The notes under the pieces are model-generated. The model ran no database searches and had not been told where the DNA came from. It worked only from the letters and a program-made list of their open reading frames with translations. From positions 1-57,170 of the forward strand of contig JAEESU010000030.1 of NCBI GenBank assembly GCA_016290095.1: a stretch of 57,170 nt of DNA. Reading direction: 5' to 3'. The DNA comes from Clostridia bacterium. GTDB taxonomy: Bacteria; Bacillota; Clostridia; TANB77; CAG-508. Positions 22,917 to 31,984 of this stretch are shown one piece after another (position 1 is the first letter of the stretch; every line of letters starts with the position of its first letter). Both the position numbers and the translations under genes were made by a program.

Positions 22917-25427
22917 ATGAAACAAAAATATTTTACAACTTTTTATTTAGATAAAGAAAGAGATATTGTTGTAAAACTATATAAATCTAGTGAAGATGAA
23001 TTAACATATATAATTGAGACTCCAAATCATAATACTGGAAATTTGATTACAAATTTCGCAAAGATGTGTGGAGTTGAGACAACATTAAATGAAAAGGGTT
23101 TAAAAATAATAACAGGCAGAATACCAGCAAGCATTAATGCACAAAATGAAGATGTATATATTTTTAGACTTGGTGGATATCGAGTTGCAAATATTTTTTC
23201 TGATAAAGGTGTTCAACTAAATGGTCAAGTACCAGCTATTTTAAAAACTTTAATGTCTCAAACAAAAGATTATAGACTACCAATAGAAAAAACAATAGTA
23301 AAATCATATATTTTAAAAAAATTAAAGTTCAAAACAGATTTGCATACACATATGAATGCAAATTTATCTCCAGATACTTTAATTGCACTAGGTATTAAAC
23401 ATCAAATAAGATATCCTTTATATTATATAAAAAAACTAGACTTAAAATTATCTGAAGAACAAAAAAAGAGAATATTGCGTCAAAGGCTTAAAGTAGCTGA
23501 AAAGTTTGAAAAATCAAATTTAGAAGGAAAATATTTAACTAGAAAAATTGATGACAATACATTTATCAATTTTGCAGATTTTATTTTAAATAATTTAGAG
23601 AATGCAAAAGATAATTTAGAAAAAATAAGAAGAAGCTTAGCTATTTTAAAAGACGGCCAAGCAGTCTTTACAAATCTGGAAAAACTATATTTATATAGGT
23701 ACGTTTTTGCAAAAGGTACACCAAGTAAAAAGAAGCTAACCTTGGTACAAGAACTTGATAAGATAAAGAAAATACCCGTTCCAGAAATTAAAGAAGTAGC
23801 TATAAAGATGATTAAAGATCTTAGAAAAGATAGTGCTTTTAAAAATTATAATTTAAGAGAAGATAAGTTATTATGGATTGCAAGAGAATATCAAAAGCAA
23901 GGTATAGAATATGCTGAAATTGCCGACACAACGTTAGCTAAGCCAGGCCTTCCAGCAATAGAATTTTTAGAAGAAATTCATAAAGTTATGCCAGAAATTG
24001 AAAAGGAAACAGGAGTAAAATTAAGGTTTTTAGTTGCTATAAGAAGAATACCATTAACTATTATTAATGATACTGATAATAATACAGATTATTTAAGAGA
24101 AAGTTTAAATACGTTGAAAGCTGTATCAATCAGTCCATATGTTGTTGGATCTGATTTTGTTGGAGAAGAAGTAAATGATATTTCTGAATTAAGACCTATA
24201 ATTAGAGAAATAGTTCATTTTGTGGGAACTGTTGATAGTGGATTTACAATTAGATTTCATGCTGGTGAAAATGATGGTTTGAGAGATAATGTTTTGAATT
24301 CAATAAGATGTGTAAAAGAATCATTGAGAAAAGGCCAAAAAATGCCAAGAGTAAGAATTGGTCATGGTGTTTATACTCCATCATTAGATTCAGAAGCAGG
24401 GCAACAACTAATTAAAGAGTTAAAAGAAACTGGTGCGGTAATGGAATTTCAACTTACATCAAATGTGAGATTAAACAATTTAAGTAAAATATCAAATCAT
24501 CCATTAAAAAAATACTTGAAGAATGGAGTTAAATGTGTTCAAGGAACAGATGGATGTGGTTTATATGGAATAGATACAATTGATGAACAACTTGCACTTC
24601 AAAACTTACTTGGATTAAACGAAGAAGAAATTATGAAAATGAGACAAGTTGAAGACGAGATATTGGCACATAGACAAGTTTATTTTGAAGAACAATGTAA
24701 GAGATTTAAAAGAATATTGAATGGCAGAAAAATGAGAGATGTCTTTCTTGAACTTGAAGAACAATATGAAAATGAAAATAAAAACAAAAAAATAAAATGG
24801 AGATTAACAGATAGGGTTCGTTCAATAGATTACTTAGAAGAAATGATAAAACCATTACCTTTAAATAAAGTTCCTATTATAATAGCAGGAGGAAGTTTTA
24901 ATTCAAGAGGAATGCTAACAAATACTGAAGAATCTGGAATTAGAATATTAAGAAAACTTGTAAAAGCAATTGATCCTGAAAAAGCTTATTTTGTTATTGG
25001 ACATTCTATGAGAGCATATGAAAGAGAAGTTATAAAAATATGCAAAAAGATGTGTAAGAATATTGAAATTTATGCGATTATTCCAAGTATGATTAGAAAA
25101 GAAGTAAAAGAAAGAATTGCAAAATCTGGTATAACTGGAATTTCAATATCAATTGAAAGCGAAAGTTCGGGAATATATAAGAGTTTTAATTACGAATTAT
25201 TTGAGAGAATAAAAACAATAGTTATTGCTTTTGATGGAAATTCTCCTGTGTCTAATTTAATACAAGAAGCTAAAAACGGAAAAGCAAAATCCAAAATATA
25301 TGTAAATAGAAGTAATGAGAATCTTTCTCAAAAAGCTAACAATCTTGAAGGATATGTTGTACCATTTGAATTAGAGGATGATTTAGCAAAACTTATTATA
25401 GAAGATAATCCTGAAATTATTAAGTAA
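22917..25427 (+). CDS. Large adenosine-deaminase-like hydrolase with C-terminal Rossmann/SLOG-like domain
   Basis: An 836-residue fusion. Residues 1-130 are a novel N-terminal region. The metal-dependent deaminase core carries HTH (143-145), FHAGEND near 448, RIGHG near 480 and GTDGCG near 543, so all ADA-type metal and catalytic residues appear present. About 303 residues separate HxH from HAGE, against about 200 in classical ADA, so the barrel holds an insertion of about 100 helical, Lys-rich residues. Residues 640-836 form an alpha/beta domain (IIIAGGSFNSRGM, then YFVIGHSM) resembling LOG/SLOG-type nucleotide sensors. The size and split barrel recall RdrB of RADAR defence, but no RdrA-like ATPase adjoins. 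Probable substrate: a purine nucleoside or nucleotide. Confidence 0.75.
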   Translation: MKQKYFTTFYLDKERDIVVKLYKSSEDELTYIIETPNHNTGNLITNFAKMCGVETTLNEKGLKIITGRIPASINAQNEDVYIFRLGGYRVANIFSDKGVQLNGQVPAILKTLMSQTKDYRLPIEKTIVKSYILKKLKFKTDLHTHMNANLSPDTLIALGIKHQIRYPLYYIKKLDLKLSEEQKKRILRQRLKVAEKFEKSNLEGKYLTRKIDDNTFINFADFILNNLENAKDNLEKIRRSLAILKDGQAVFTNLEKLYLYRYVFAKGTPSKKKLTLVQELDKIKKIPVPEIKEVAIKMIKDLRKDSAFKNYNLREDKLLWIAREYQKQGIEYAEIADTTLAKPGLPAIEFLEEIHKVMPEIEKETGVKLRFLVAIRRIPLTIINDTDNNTDYLRESLNTLKAVSISPYVVGSDFVGEEVNDISELRPIIREIVHFVGTVDSGFTIRFHAGENDGLRDNVLNSIRCVKESLRKGQKMPRVRIGHGVYTPSLDSEAGQQLIKELKETGAVMEFQLTSNVRLNNLSKISNHPLKKYLKNGVKCVQGTDGCGLYGIDTIDEQLALQNLLGLNEEEIMKMRQVEDEILAHRQVYFEEQCKRFKRILNGRKMRDVFLELEEQYENENKNKKIKWRLTDRVRSIDYLEEMIKPLPLNKVPIIIAGGSFNSRGMLTNTEESGIRILRKLVKAIDPEKAYFVIGHSMRAYEREVIKICKKMCKNIEIYAIIPSMIRKEVKERIAKSGITGISISIESESSGIYKSFNYELFERIKTIVIAFDGNSPVSNLIQEAKNGKAKSKIYVNRSNENLSQKANNLEGYVVPFELEDDLAKLIIEDNPEIIK

Positions 25428-25445
25428 AATAGAAAGAGTAAAATC

Positions 25446-26015
25446 ATGAATGAAATTATTTTTGTAACACACAATAAAGGAAAGATAGCTGCAGCAAATG
25501 AACAAATGAAAGATGTAAATTTTAAAGTATTCGAATATGATTTAGAAGAACCAAGAAGTGATGACGTAAAATATATATCAGAATATAAGGTTAAAGAAGC
25601 ATATAAGCTAGTGAATAAGCCTTGTGTTTCAATGGATTCTGGTTTTTGGATAGATGCCATAAATGGTTTTCCTAGAGCTTTTGTTAATTTTTCTTTAGAA
25701 ACCATAGGAATAGATGGAATTTTAAAATTAATGGAAGGAAAACAAAATAGAAATTGCAAATTTACAGAATGTTTTTCTTATTATGATGGTAAAGAATTAA
25801 GACAATTCATGGGAAAACATCCAGGAAAATTATCTGAAAAAGTGTTAGGAAATGATACTAAACAAAAATGGTCAGACTTATGGTATATTTTTATTCCAGA
25901 AGGAAGCGAAAAGACTTTAGCCCAAATGACTGATGAAGAAAGAAAAAATAGAAAAAGAATAAATAGTATAAATTCAATGGAAGAATTTGCTAAGTGGTAC
26001 AAAAATAACCAATAA
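25446..26015 (+). CDS. Ham1/RdgB-like non-canonical purine NTP pyrophosphatase
   Basis: A 189-residue protein of the ITPase (Ham1/RdgB/Maf-like) fold. It has the N-terminal nucleotide-binding motif THNKGKIAAANEQ, an EPRSDDVKYISEYKVKEAY helix, SMDSGFWIDAINGFP corresponding to the conserved DSGL loop, and a basic C-terminus. RdgB enzymes hydrolyse ITP, XTP and dITP to monophosphates, which are products of purine deamination. That fits its place 18 bases behind the deaminase-like gene. The sequence is divergent from housekeeping RdgB, and a second Ham1-like gene lies at 31985. Confidence 0.78.
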   Translation: MNEIIFVTHNKGKIAAANEQMKDVNFKVFEYDLEEPRSDDVKYISEYKVKEAYKLVNKPCVSMDSGFWIDAINGFPRAFVNFSLETIGIDGILKLMEGKQNRNCKFTECFSYYDGKELRQFMGKHPGKLSEKVLGNDTKQKWSDLWYIFIPEGSEKTLAQMTDEERKNRKRINSINSMEEFAKWYKNNQ

Positions 26016-26020
26016 ATTGT

Positions 26021-26049
26021 TTGAAAAATCGGTATAATGGTGGTATAAT
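26021..26049 (+). promoter_or_regulatory. Promoter of the small gene at 26095
   Basis: TTGAAA (26021-26026), 17-base spacer, TATAAT (26044-26049), directly behind the Ham1-like stop codon. A second TATAAT at 26033-26038 is mis-spaced for this -35. Confidence 0.65.
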
Positions 26050-26094
26050 TAAATATGACTCTATGGCAATAATAAAACAGAAAGGAGAATTGGT

Positions 26095-26532
26095 ATGACC
26101 GAGAAGAAGATTTTCGCCGGCAATACCCTCGATGAAGTTGCTGAAGAGTTTGCTAGTATCGTTTGTCAGACATATCAAAAAAGCATGCGGATGGCAATGG
26201 AACTAAGTATAGACGATTATGACGAATATTCTGGTATTGATAAGAAATTAATAACTCAACCAGAAATCGTATATGATCGGACATACAGAAGGATTCTGGA
26301 TATCATGCGTGACCGAAGAGAGTATAAGTTACAGTTTTATAAGCATTATGGGTTATTTTATAGTTTCCACATCATTGTAATATCTGTAAATAGTGGCTTT
26401 TATCTTGATATTGACGAATATAACGATACTAAAAAAGCTATGGCAACTAACGTAGTATATGTCATCGATAGGTGGAGAAAAACGATTACGATGCAGTACT
26501 ACACTTCGGCCGAAATGGGAAGACTTCCTTAA
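26095..26532 (+). CDS. Small unknown protein, atypical codon use
   Basis: A 145-residue soluble protein with no family I recognise. It is rich in Tyr, Arg and Asp (DYDEYSG, VYDRTYRRI, RDRREYK) with an amphipathic mid-section ending in RWRKTITMQYYTS. Codons contrast strongly with neighbours: TTC GCC GGC AAT ACC CTC near the start, and CGG, CGT and CGA arginines, whereas flanking genes use AGA. AGAAAGGAG precedes the ATG. It has a private promoter and a 13-bp GC-rich terminator, the same single-gene layout as at 3950 and 50482. It interrupts the run of low-GC genes and is probably acquired. Confidence 0.75.
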   Translation: MTEKKIFAGNTLDEVAEEFASIVCQTYQKSMRMAMELSIDDYDEYSGIDKKLITQPEIVYDRTYRRILDIMRDRREYKLQFYKHYGLFYSFHIIVISVNSGFYLDIDEYNDTKKAMATNVVYVIDRWRKTITMQYYTSAEMGRLP

Positions 26533-26542
26533 GGCTGAACAG

Positions 26543-26580
26543 GAATTCGTCGGACCTTGCGTCCGGCGGATTCTTTTTTT
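26543..26580 (+). terminator. Strong terminator after the small gene at 26095
   Basis: A 13-bp stem (gaattcgtcggac 26543-26555 with gtccggcggattc 26561-26573; two G-U pairs in RNA), loop cttgc, and seven or more T. Confidence 0.93.
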
Positions 26581-26593
26581 ATCCCATACTTCG

Positions 26594-26622
26594 TTGACAT
26601 AATCTAGTTTACGTGGTATAAT
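26594..26622 (+). promoter_or_regulatory. Consensus promoter upstream of 26723
   Basis: TTGACA (26594-26599), 17-base spacer, TATAAT (26617-26622): exact consensus hexamers with ideal spacing, giving a leader of about 95 bases. Confidence 0.85.
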
Positions 26623-26722
26623 TAAAGATGTTTGATTATATTTTATAGGATTTATCTTTTTACAAATGACATATAAAAATACTAATGAAAGAAAATTTAA
26701 TATAAAGCGAGGTATTTAATAT

Positions 26723-28498
26723 ATGGAAGAAACACCTTTAGAACAAGAAAAAAAAGTTGTAAAAGGTAAAGCAAAATCAACAGCAATTCATGAGCAACTT
26801 GCTGAAACACTTAGATATATTTGCGAAAGAGAGGGATTCTCAACAGACACTTTTGAAAAGAAAGATACAGGAAATCTTTTCCCAAGAAATGTTATTGATA
26901 TTACTGAAATGCGAGAAACAATAGGCTTTTTGAAAGATTATGCTAAAATTCAAACAGTAGCTAAACTTTTAAGTGATTCTGAAAGCCTAAGAGCAGATAT
27001 AGCTAGTGCTAAAGCAAGCTTTTCTGAATTAATATTAGAAGCAGAAAAAACCCTTGGAGATGCTCAGCAGATGTCAACACAGTATCCAAAAAGAAAAGTT
27101 TCTTTAATGTACAATTATGGTGAAGAGTTTAGAGGTACAGCAGCTAAAGGTACTGCTGAAGCAAAAAAGAGAAAAGCTGATAAAATTAGAACAATTAAAA
27201 GTCAAATAAAAACATATAAAAGTAAAATAAGAGAATTAGAGTCATTAGAAAGAATTATTTCAAATCCTAAAAAAGTAATTGAAAGATTCTTTCCTGAAGA
27301 AGATTCAAAATTGCAAGAAGGTTATGGTAGATTAGTTTCTTTATGTGCACGTTCTATGAGAGAAGTAACATTTGAAAGAGATTTATTTGGTGAAGATGGC
27401 ATATTTGAAAAAGATGGTCAAGGATATAAATTAAACGAAACAAAAGCAAGAAGATTTATATCTGTTTTAAAGTCTAAAAATGCTATTAAAACAGGAGCAG
27501 CATACGCAAAAGCTAATCAAAAATATTTAGATAAAAAATCAAAATATGATGATATTTCAGAAAAAATAAAAAATTACGATTTTGTTTTAAAAGTTTCGGA
27601 TTCAGAAGAATTTAAAAAATTGATTGAAAAAGTAAACGGGATTTCTGAAATGTATGAAAAACTTTATGATGCTGAAGAAAGAGCAATGAGAGGAAATTTC
27701 TTTACAAGAACAGGAAATATAATTAAGCAAATGTTAGGAATGGTACCAATTACAAAAGTTCCAAAGAAAGTTTTGAAAATGAGAGAAGAAGTTGCCTCAA
27801 GAATTGATGAATTATTAAGTAATTCACAAGAAAATGACAAAACAAAAGATGCTTTAAGAGCATATTCAATACTTCGTAATGGTACACCAGTATATAATAG
27901 ACATGACCCAACGGGATTAAAAACTATTTCACATGAATTAAGAATGAATGGCATTGAAAGATTAGGATTTTGTTTTGGAAAAATAGATCCTGAAGAAGTA
28001 AAACTAACTGCAACTATGTGGAAAAGTAGATTTGAAAGAGGTATAGTAACAGCAGAACAAGAAATGGAAAGTGCAAGAGCTGAGTCAGAATTACTATATA
28101 GTAAACTTTCAAAAAAAGCTAAAAGAATTCTTGAGACAGAAGGTGAAAGAGCAGTTATAGATTACGAAAATAAATATTATAGAACTCATGATGCTAAAGC
28201 AAAAAGACCTGCTGAATATGATAGAGAAGCATCTGCAGGTACAGCAGCAATCATACTTGAAAGTATATTAAAAAAGAAAAATATTTCATGGAACGATTTC
28301 TTTAGAATATATGGAGATGTTTTAGGGTCTCATACTTCAAGAGAAATAGAAGAAAATAATTTGAGTAGATTATTAACTGCAAAAGTTCAAAAACTAAGTA
28401 GCGGTATAACAGGAATGGTAACAGAAGGAAGAGAAACTCTAGAAGAAATAAGAAGAGATATTCCTATTACTGAAAGAACACCTGATGATATAAGATAA
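26723..28498 (+). CDS. Coiled-coil cytoplasmic protein of unknown function
   Basis: A 591-residue protein with no signal peptide or membrane helix. It is highly charged, with several predicted coiled coils (about 85-115, 150-190 and 255-320). Recognisable low-complexity motifs include TAAKGTAEAKKRKADKIR. I recognise no enzymatic motif. The N-terminus is Lys/Glu-rich and the C-terminus ends in a polar tail (TERTPDDIR). GCGAGGT precedes the ATG. It is transcribed from a consensus promoter and linked to a 29-codon gene 19 bases downstream. A structural or scaffold role is possible, but nothing in the sequence proves it. Confidence 0.7.
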   Translation: MEETPLEQEKKVVKGKAKSTAIHEQLAETLRYICEREGFSTDTFEKKDTGNLFPRNVIDITEMRETIGFLKDYAKIQTVAKLLSDSESLRADIASAKASFSELILEAEKTLGDAQQMSTQYPKRKVSLMYNYGEEFRGTAAKGTAEAKKRKADKIRTIKSQIKTYKSKIRELESLERIISNPKKVIERFFPEEDSKLQEGYGRLVSLCARSMREVTFERDLFGEDGIFEKDGQGYKLNETKARRFISVLKSKNAIKTGAAYAKANQKYLDKKSKYDDISEKIKNYDFVLKVSDSEEFKKLIEKVNGISEMYEKLYDAEERAMRGNFFTRTGNIIKQMLGMVPITKVPKKVLKMREEVASRIDELLSNSQENDKTKDALRAYSILRNGTPVYNRHDPTGLKTISHELRMNGIERLGFCFGKIDPEEVKLTATMWKSRFERGIVTAEQEMESARAESELLYSKLSKKAKRILETEGERAVIDYENKYYRTHDAKAKRPAEYDREASAGTAAIILESILKKKNISWNDFFRIYGDVLGSHTSREIEENNLSRLLTAKVQKLSSGITGMVTEGRETLEEIRRDIPITERTPDDIR

Positions 28499-28517
28499 TT
28501 TAGGAGGATGTTATATA

Positions 28518-28607
28518 ATGGAAGAAAATTGGATAAAAATACTAATGGAATTAGAAGCGATAGAAGAAAGATTAAAATTAATAGAAGAAAAGAAAAACTC
28601 AGATTAG
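28518..28607 (+). CDS. 29-residue micro-protein
   Basis: ATG 28518 lies 11 bases behind AGGAGG. The frame encodes 29 residues, mainly amphipathic helix (MEENWIKILMELEAIEER, then LKLIEEKKNSD). The TAG stop at 28605 falls in the loop of the operon terminator, so termination of translation and transcription are juxtaposed. It follows the coiled-coil gene by 19 bases and may bind it through helix pairing; this is inference. The strong RBS and the helix periodicity are the reasons for calling it. Confidence 0.6.
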   Translation: MEENWIKILMELEAIEERLKLIEEKKNSD

Positions 28608-28620
28608 TCTGAGTTTTTCT
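28593..28620 (+). terminator. Terminator after the micro-ORF
   Basis: Stem aaaaactcaga / tctgagttttt (28593-28603 and 28608-28618), loop ttag containing the stop codon, then a T-rich run. Confidence 0.9.
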
Positions 28621-28627
28621 TTTTTTA

Positions 28628-28656
28628 TTGAAAAACAAGTAAATATATGATAAATT
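28628..28656 (+). promoter_or_regulatory. Promoter of the CDF-to-membrane-protein operon
   Basis: TTGAAA (28628-28633), 17-base spacer, TAAATT (28651-28656). It overlaps a spurious upstream extension of the CDF reading frame, which supports the start at 28689. Confidence 0.5.
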
Positions 28657-28688
28657 CTTATATAAATAGATGGGGCAGGAGAAGTAAT

Positions 28689-29789
28689 ATGGAAAGGGAT
28701 AAGAAAATAATTAAAGTAAGCATATTAGGAATTTTTGTTAATGTAATTCTTGTAATTTTTAAAGCAATTGTTGGTATATTTGCTAATTCTATTGCGATTA
28801 TATTAGATGCTGTAAATAATTTAAGTGATGCAATGTCATCTGTTATTACAATTATAGGAACAAAACTTTCTGGTAAAAGGCCTGATAAAAAACATCCATA
28901 TGGATATGGAAGAATAGAATACTTTTCCTCTGTAATTATTGCTGTAATAGTTCTAATTGCTGGTTTAACTTCTCTTAAGGAATCTGTTTTAAAAATATTT
29001 AATCCAGAAGAAGCAGATTATTCAATTGCGACACTAGTAATTGTTATTGTTGCAATATTTGTTAAATTTTTCTTTGGAAAATATGTTAAAAGTCAAGGTG
29101 AGAAATTAAATTCAGGAAGTTTAATCGCAAGTGGTGCTGATAGTATGAATGACTCAGCAATATCATTATCAACTTTAGTTGCGGCAATTATAAGTATTGT
29201 TTGGCATATAAGTTTAGAAGGATATTTAGGTGTAATAATTTCAGTAATTATACTAAAATCTGCTATAGAAATGTTAAAAGATACAATAGATGATATGATT
29301 GGAGTTAGAGCTGATTCAGAATTAACTCAGAATTTAAGAGATACTATAAAATCATATGATAACATTCAAGGTGTTTATGATATAACAGTTCATAATTATG
29401 GACCCAACAAAATTATAGCAACAGCACATGTACAAGTTGATGATGATATGAATGCAAAAGAAATACATAGATTAACTAGAAGAATAACAATTGATATATA
29501 TAGGAAACAAGGAATTATTTTAACACTGGGTATATATGCTTCAAATGATTCAAAAGAACATAAAGAAATAAAAGATTATGTTTATGAATTAATTAAAGAA
29601 TATAAAAACATTATTCAGATACACGGATTTTACGTAGATGAAGAATATAAATTAATTTCATTTGATTTAATATTTAATTTTGATGAGACAGAGCCAGAAA
29701 AAACTGTTTCAGAAATTAGTAATAAATTGAAAGAGAAATATTCGGATTATAATTTTAATGTTATTCTTGATACAGATTTTAGTGATTAG
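28689..29789 (+). CDS. Cation diffusion facilitator (CDF) family transporter
   Basis: A 366-residue polytopic membrane protein. CDF hallmarks are present: about five or six helices, [12 protein letters not shown] in the second helix, [10 protein letters not shown] in the following loop, and [11 protein letters not shown] in the fifth helix with metal-ligand Asp residues. A cytoplasmic ferredoxin-like domain ([17 protein letters not shown]) follows, then a second alpha/beta module of about 75 residues beyond the usual end. CDF proteins export divalent metals (Zn, Fe, Mn, Co) by proton antiport. The start is set by CAGGAGAAG before ATG 28689, rejecting 14 extra codons. It is first in an operon with the DUF2130 gene. 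Confidence 0.92.
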   Translation: MERDKKIIKVSILGIFVNVILVIFKAIVGIFANSIAIILDAVNNLSDAMSSVITIIGTKLSGKRPDKKHPYGYGRIEYFSSVIIAVIVLIAGLTSLKESVLKIFNPEEADYSIATLVIVIVAIFVKFFFGKYVKSQGEKLNSGSLIASGADSMNDSAISLSTLVAAIISIVWHISLEGYLGVIISVIILKSAIEMLKDTIDDMIGVRADSELTQNLRDTIKSYDNIQGVYDITVHNYGPNKIIATAHVQVDDDMNAKEIHRLTRRITIDIYRKQGIILTLGIYASNDSKEHKEIKDYVYELIKEYKNIIQIHGFYVDEEYKLISFDLIFNFDETEPEKTVSEISNKLKEKYSDYNFNVILDTDFSD

Positions 29790-29800
29790 GAGGAATAAGT

Positions 29801-30982
29801 ATGAATGAAATAAAATGTCCAAATTGTGGTAAAGTTTTTAAAATAGACGAGAATGCTTATGAATCAATAATAAAGCAAGTTAGAGATCACGAATTTGAAA
29901 AAGAAATAAAAATTAGAGAAGAACAGTATAAAGTAGACAAAGAAAATGCTGTAAAACTAACAGAAGCAAATATTGAAAAAAAATTGACAGATGAGTTAAA
30001 TAAAAAGAATTTAGAATTAAGTGAACTAAAAAATGAATTGAAGTTAAAAAATACAGAAAATGAGCTTGCAATAAAAAAAGCAATAACAGAAAAAGAAAAA
30101 ACAATTGATTCATTAACAAATCAACTAGAATTAGATAAAAAAGAATTTAAACTTAAAGAGAACAACTTGAAAGAAAGCTATGAAGAAAAATTAAAAGATA
30201 AAGAAGAACAAATAGCTTATTATAAAGATTTCAAAGCAAAACAATCAACCAAAATGGTTGGTGAATCATTAGAGCAACATTGTAGTACAGAATTTAATAA
30301 GTTAAGACCATTATTTAGAAATGCTTATTTTGAAAAAGATAATGATGCAAGAACAGGTTCTAAAGGAGATTTTATTTTTAGAGATTATGATGACGAAGGA
30401 ACTGAGATAGTATCAATTATGTTTGAAATGAAAAATGAAGCAGATGAAACGGCAACAAAACATAAGAATGAGGATTTCTTTAAAGAACTAGACAAAGATA
30501 GAAAAGAAAAGAATTGTGAATATGCGGTTTTGGTTTCATTATTAGAAATTGATAATGAATACTATAATGATGGTATTGTTGATGTATCACATAAGTTTGA
30601 AAAAATGTATGTGATAAGACCTCAATTTTTTATTCCTTTAATAACATTAATTAGAGGATTAGCATTAAATTCGTTAGGATATAAAAAAGAATTACAAATT
30701 ATTCAAAACCAAAATATTGATATATCAAACTTTGAAGAAAATATGAATGCATTTAAAGAAGGTTTTGGTAGAAATTATAGGTTAGCTAGTGAGAAATTTC
30801 AAAAAGCCATTGAAGAGATTGATAAAACAATAGATCATCTTCAAAAGACAAAAGAAGCATTACTTTCAAGTGAGAATAATTTAAGACTAGCTAACAATAA
30901 AGCGGAAGAGTTAACTATAAAGAAACTAACAAGTGGTAATGAAACTATGAGAAAGAAGTTTGAAGATTTAAAAAATAGTTAG
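29801..30982 (+). CDS. DUF2130 family protein, nuclease-like
   Basis: A 393-residue protein matching the DUF2130 layout. A short N-terminal zinc-knuckle half ([11 protein letters not shown]) is followed by a long Lys/Glu coiled coil (about 25-150). A globular domain (about 150-285) then contains GSKGDFIF and IMFEMKNE, spaced like the D...ExK of PD-(D/E)xK nucleases. A C-terminal helical region closes it. The family function is not established; DNA binding or cleavage is plausible. GGAGGAATA precedes the ATG, 11 bases after the CDF stop, so the two are co-transcribed. Confidence 0.85.
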   Translation: MNEIKCPNCGKVFKIDENAYESIIKQVRDHEFEKEIKIREEQYKVDKENAVKLTEANIEKKLTDELNKKNLELSELKNELKLKNTENELAIKKAITEKEKTIDSLTNQLELDKKEFKLKENNLKESYEEKLKDKEEQIAYYKDFKAKQSTKMVGESLEQHCSTEFNKLRPLFRNAYFEKDNDARTGSKGDFIFRDYDDEGTEIVSIMFEMKNEADETATKHKNEDFFKELDKDRKEKNCEYAVLVSLLEIDNEYYNDGIVDVSHKFEKMYVIRPQFFIPLITLIRGLALNSLGYKKELQIIQNQNIDISNFEENMNAFKEGFGRNYRLASEKFQKAIEEIDKTIDHLQKTKEALLSSENNLRLANNKAEELTIKKLTSGNETMRKKFEDLKNS

Positions 30983-30993
30983 AAGGAGAAAAA

Positions 30994-31404
30994 ATGAAAA
31001 CTCAAAAAGCTGGATGTATTTTAATAAACAAAGAAACAAGATGTATAGGACTAGTTTATAGAGATAAATTAGATGATTATTCATTTCCAAAAGGACATTT
31101 AGAAAATGGAGAGACATTGCAAGAATGTGCTATAAGAGAAACTGAAGAAGAAACTGGTAGAAAAAATCATTTGGCATTTAATGAAGCTGTATATAAATTG
31201 GAATATGTAACTCCAAGAGGAGAAGATGTAGAAAACTATATGTTTATTGCAATTGATGATGGAACTACTGAAAAAAATATTCCAGATGACTTAAAAGAAA
31301 AAATAGTGTGGGTAAAAATAGAAGAAGTAGAAGATAAATTATCTTATCAAGACTTAAAGGAAATGTGGAATGAATTAAAAACTGATGTTTTAAAACTATT
31401 ATAG
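30994..31404 (+). CDS. Nudix hydrolase
   Basis: A 136-residue Nudix protein. The Nudix box is intact: G-x5-E-x7-RE-x2-EE-x-G starting at GHLENGE and ending at RETEEETG. It hydrolyses a nucleoside diphosphate linked to another group. The substrate (oxidised nucleotide, Ap4A, NDP-sugar or capped RNA) cannot be decided from this sequence. It is preceded by AGAAGGAG, lies 11 bases after DUF2130 and 11 before a GNAT gene. Confidence 0.92.
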   Translation: MKTQKAGCILINKETRCIGLVYRDKLDDYSFPKGHLENGETLQECAIRETEEETGRKNHLAFNEAVYKLEYVTPRGEDVENYMFIAIDDGTTEKNIPDDLKEKIVWVKIEEVEDKLSYQDLKEMWNELKTDVLKLL

Positions 31405-31415
31405 GAGGTACTAAT

Positions 31416-31976
31416 ATGAAATTTTTTAAAAAATTAGTAGGAGATACTGTTTATCTATCTCCAAGAACAGTTGAAGCAGCAGAAATTTGTGCAGAATGGA
31501 TGAATGACTTTCAAGTTACAGATTATACAGGAAGAAGCTTTCAAATTGTTGGCATAGATAATGAAATTGAGTATTTTGAAAAAAATATAAATTCACCAGG
31601 AGACTTTTTTATTGTTACTCTTGAAGATGATAAATTGATAGGGACTATAGGTTTTAAAAATATAGATAATATTAATAGATGTGCAGAATTGGGAATAATG
31701 ATAGGTGATGAAAACTATAGAGGAAAAGGAATAGGTAAAGAAGCAATTAGATTATTACTTGATTTTGGCTTTAATTATCTAAATTTGCATAGTGTAAATT
31801 TATGTTTCATGGAATTTAATGAAAGAGCAAGGAGATGTTATACTAGTTGTGGATTTAAAGAAGCGGGAAGAATAAGACAATGTAAGTATATAGATGGAAA
31901 ATATTATGATAGTGTAAAAATGGATATTTTAAAAGAAGAATTTACAGAATCATATATTAGAAATAAGAATATATAG
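31416..31976 (+). CDS. GNAT family acetyltransferase, RimJ/RimL-like
   Basis: A 186-residue acetyltransferase. The acetyl-CoA pyrophosphate-binding loop is NYRGKGIGKEA at about residues 105-115. It is followed by INLHSVNL-like strand 5 (LNLHSVNLCFMEFN) and the RARRCYTSCGFKEAG motif typical of RimJ/RimL/SpeG-type N-acetyltransferases. The acceptor, whether a protein N-terminus, polyamine or nucleotide-like metabolite, is unknown. AGGAGGTACTA precedes the ATG; the gene sits inside the Nudix and Ham1-like operon. Confidence 0.9.
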   Translation: MKFFKKLVGDTVYLSPRTVEAAEICAEWMNDFQVTDYTGRSFQIVGIDNEIEYFEKNINSPGDFFIVTLEDDKLIGTIGFKNIDNINRCAELGIMIGDENYRGKGIGKEAIRLLLDFGFNYLNLHSVNLCFMEFNERARRCYTSCGFKEAGRIRQCKYIDGKYYDSVKMDILKEEFTESYIRNKNI

Positions 31977-31984
31977 GAGAAAAA

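Noticed and set aside
22917-25427. A complete RADAR defence locus
   Set aside because: Only an RdrB-like ADA architecture is present; I find no RdrA-type ATPase or accessory membrane gene beside it.
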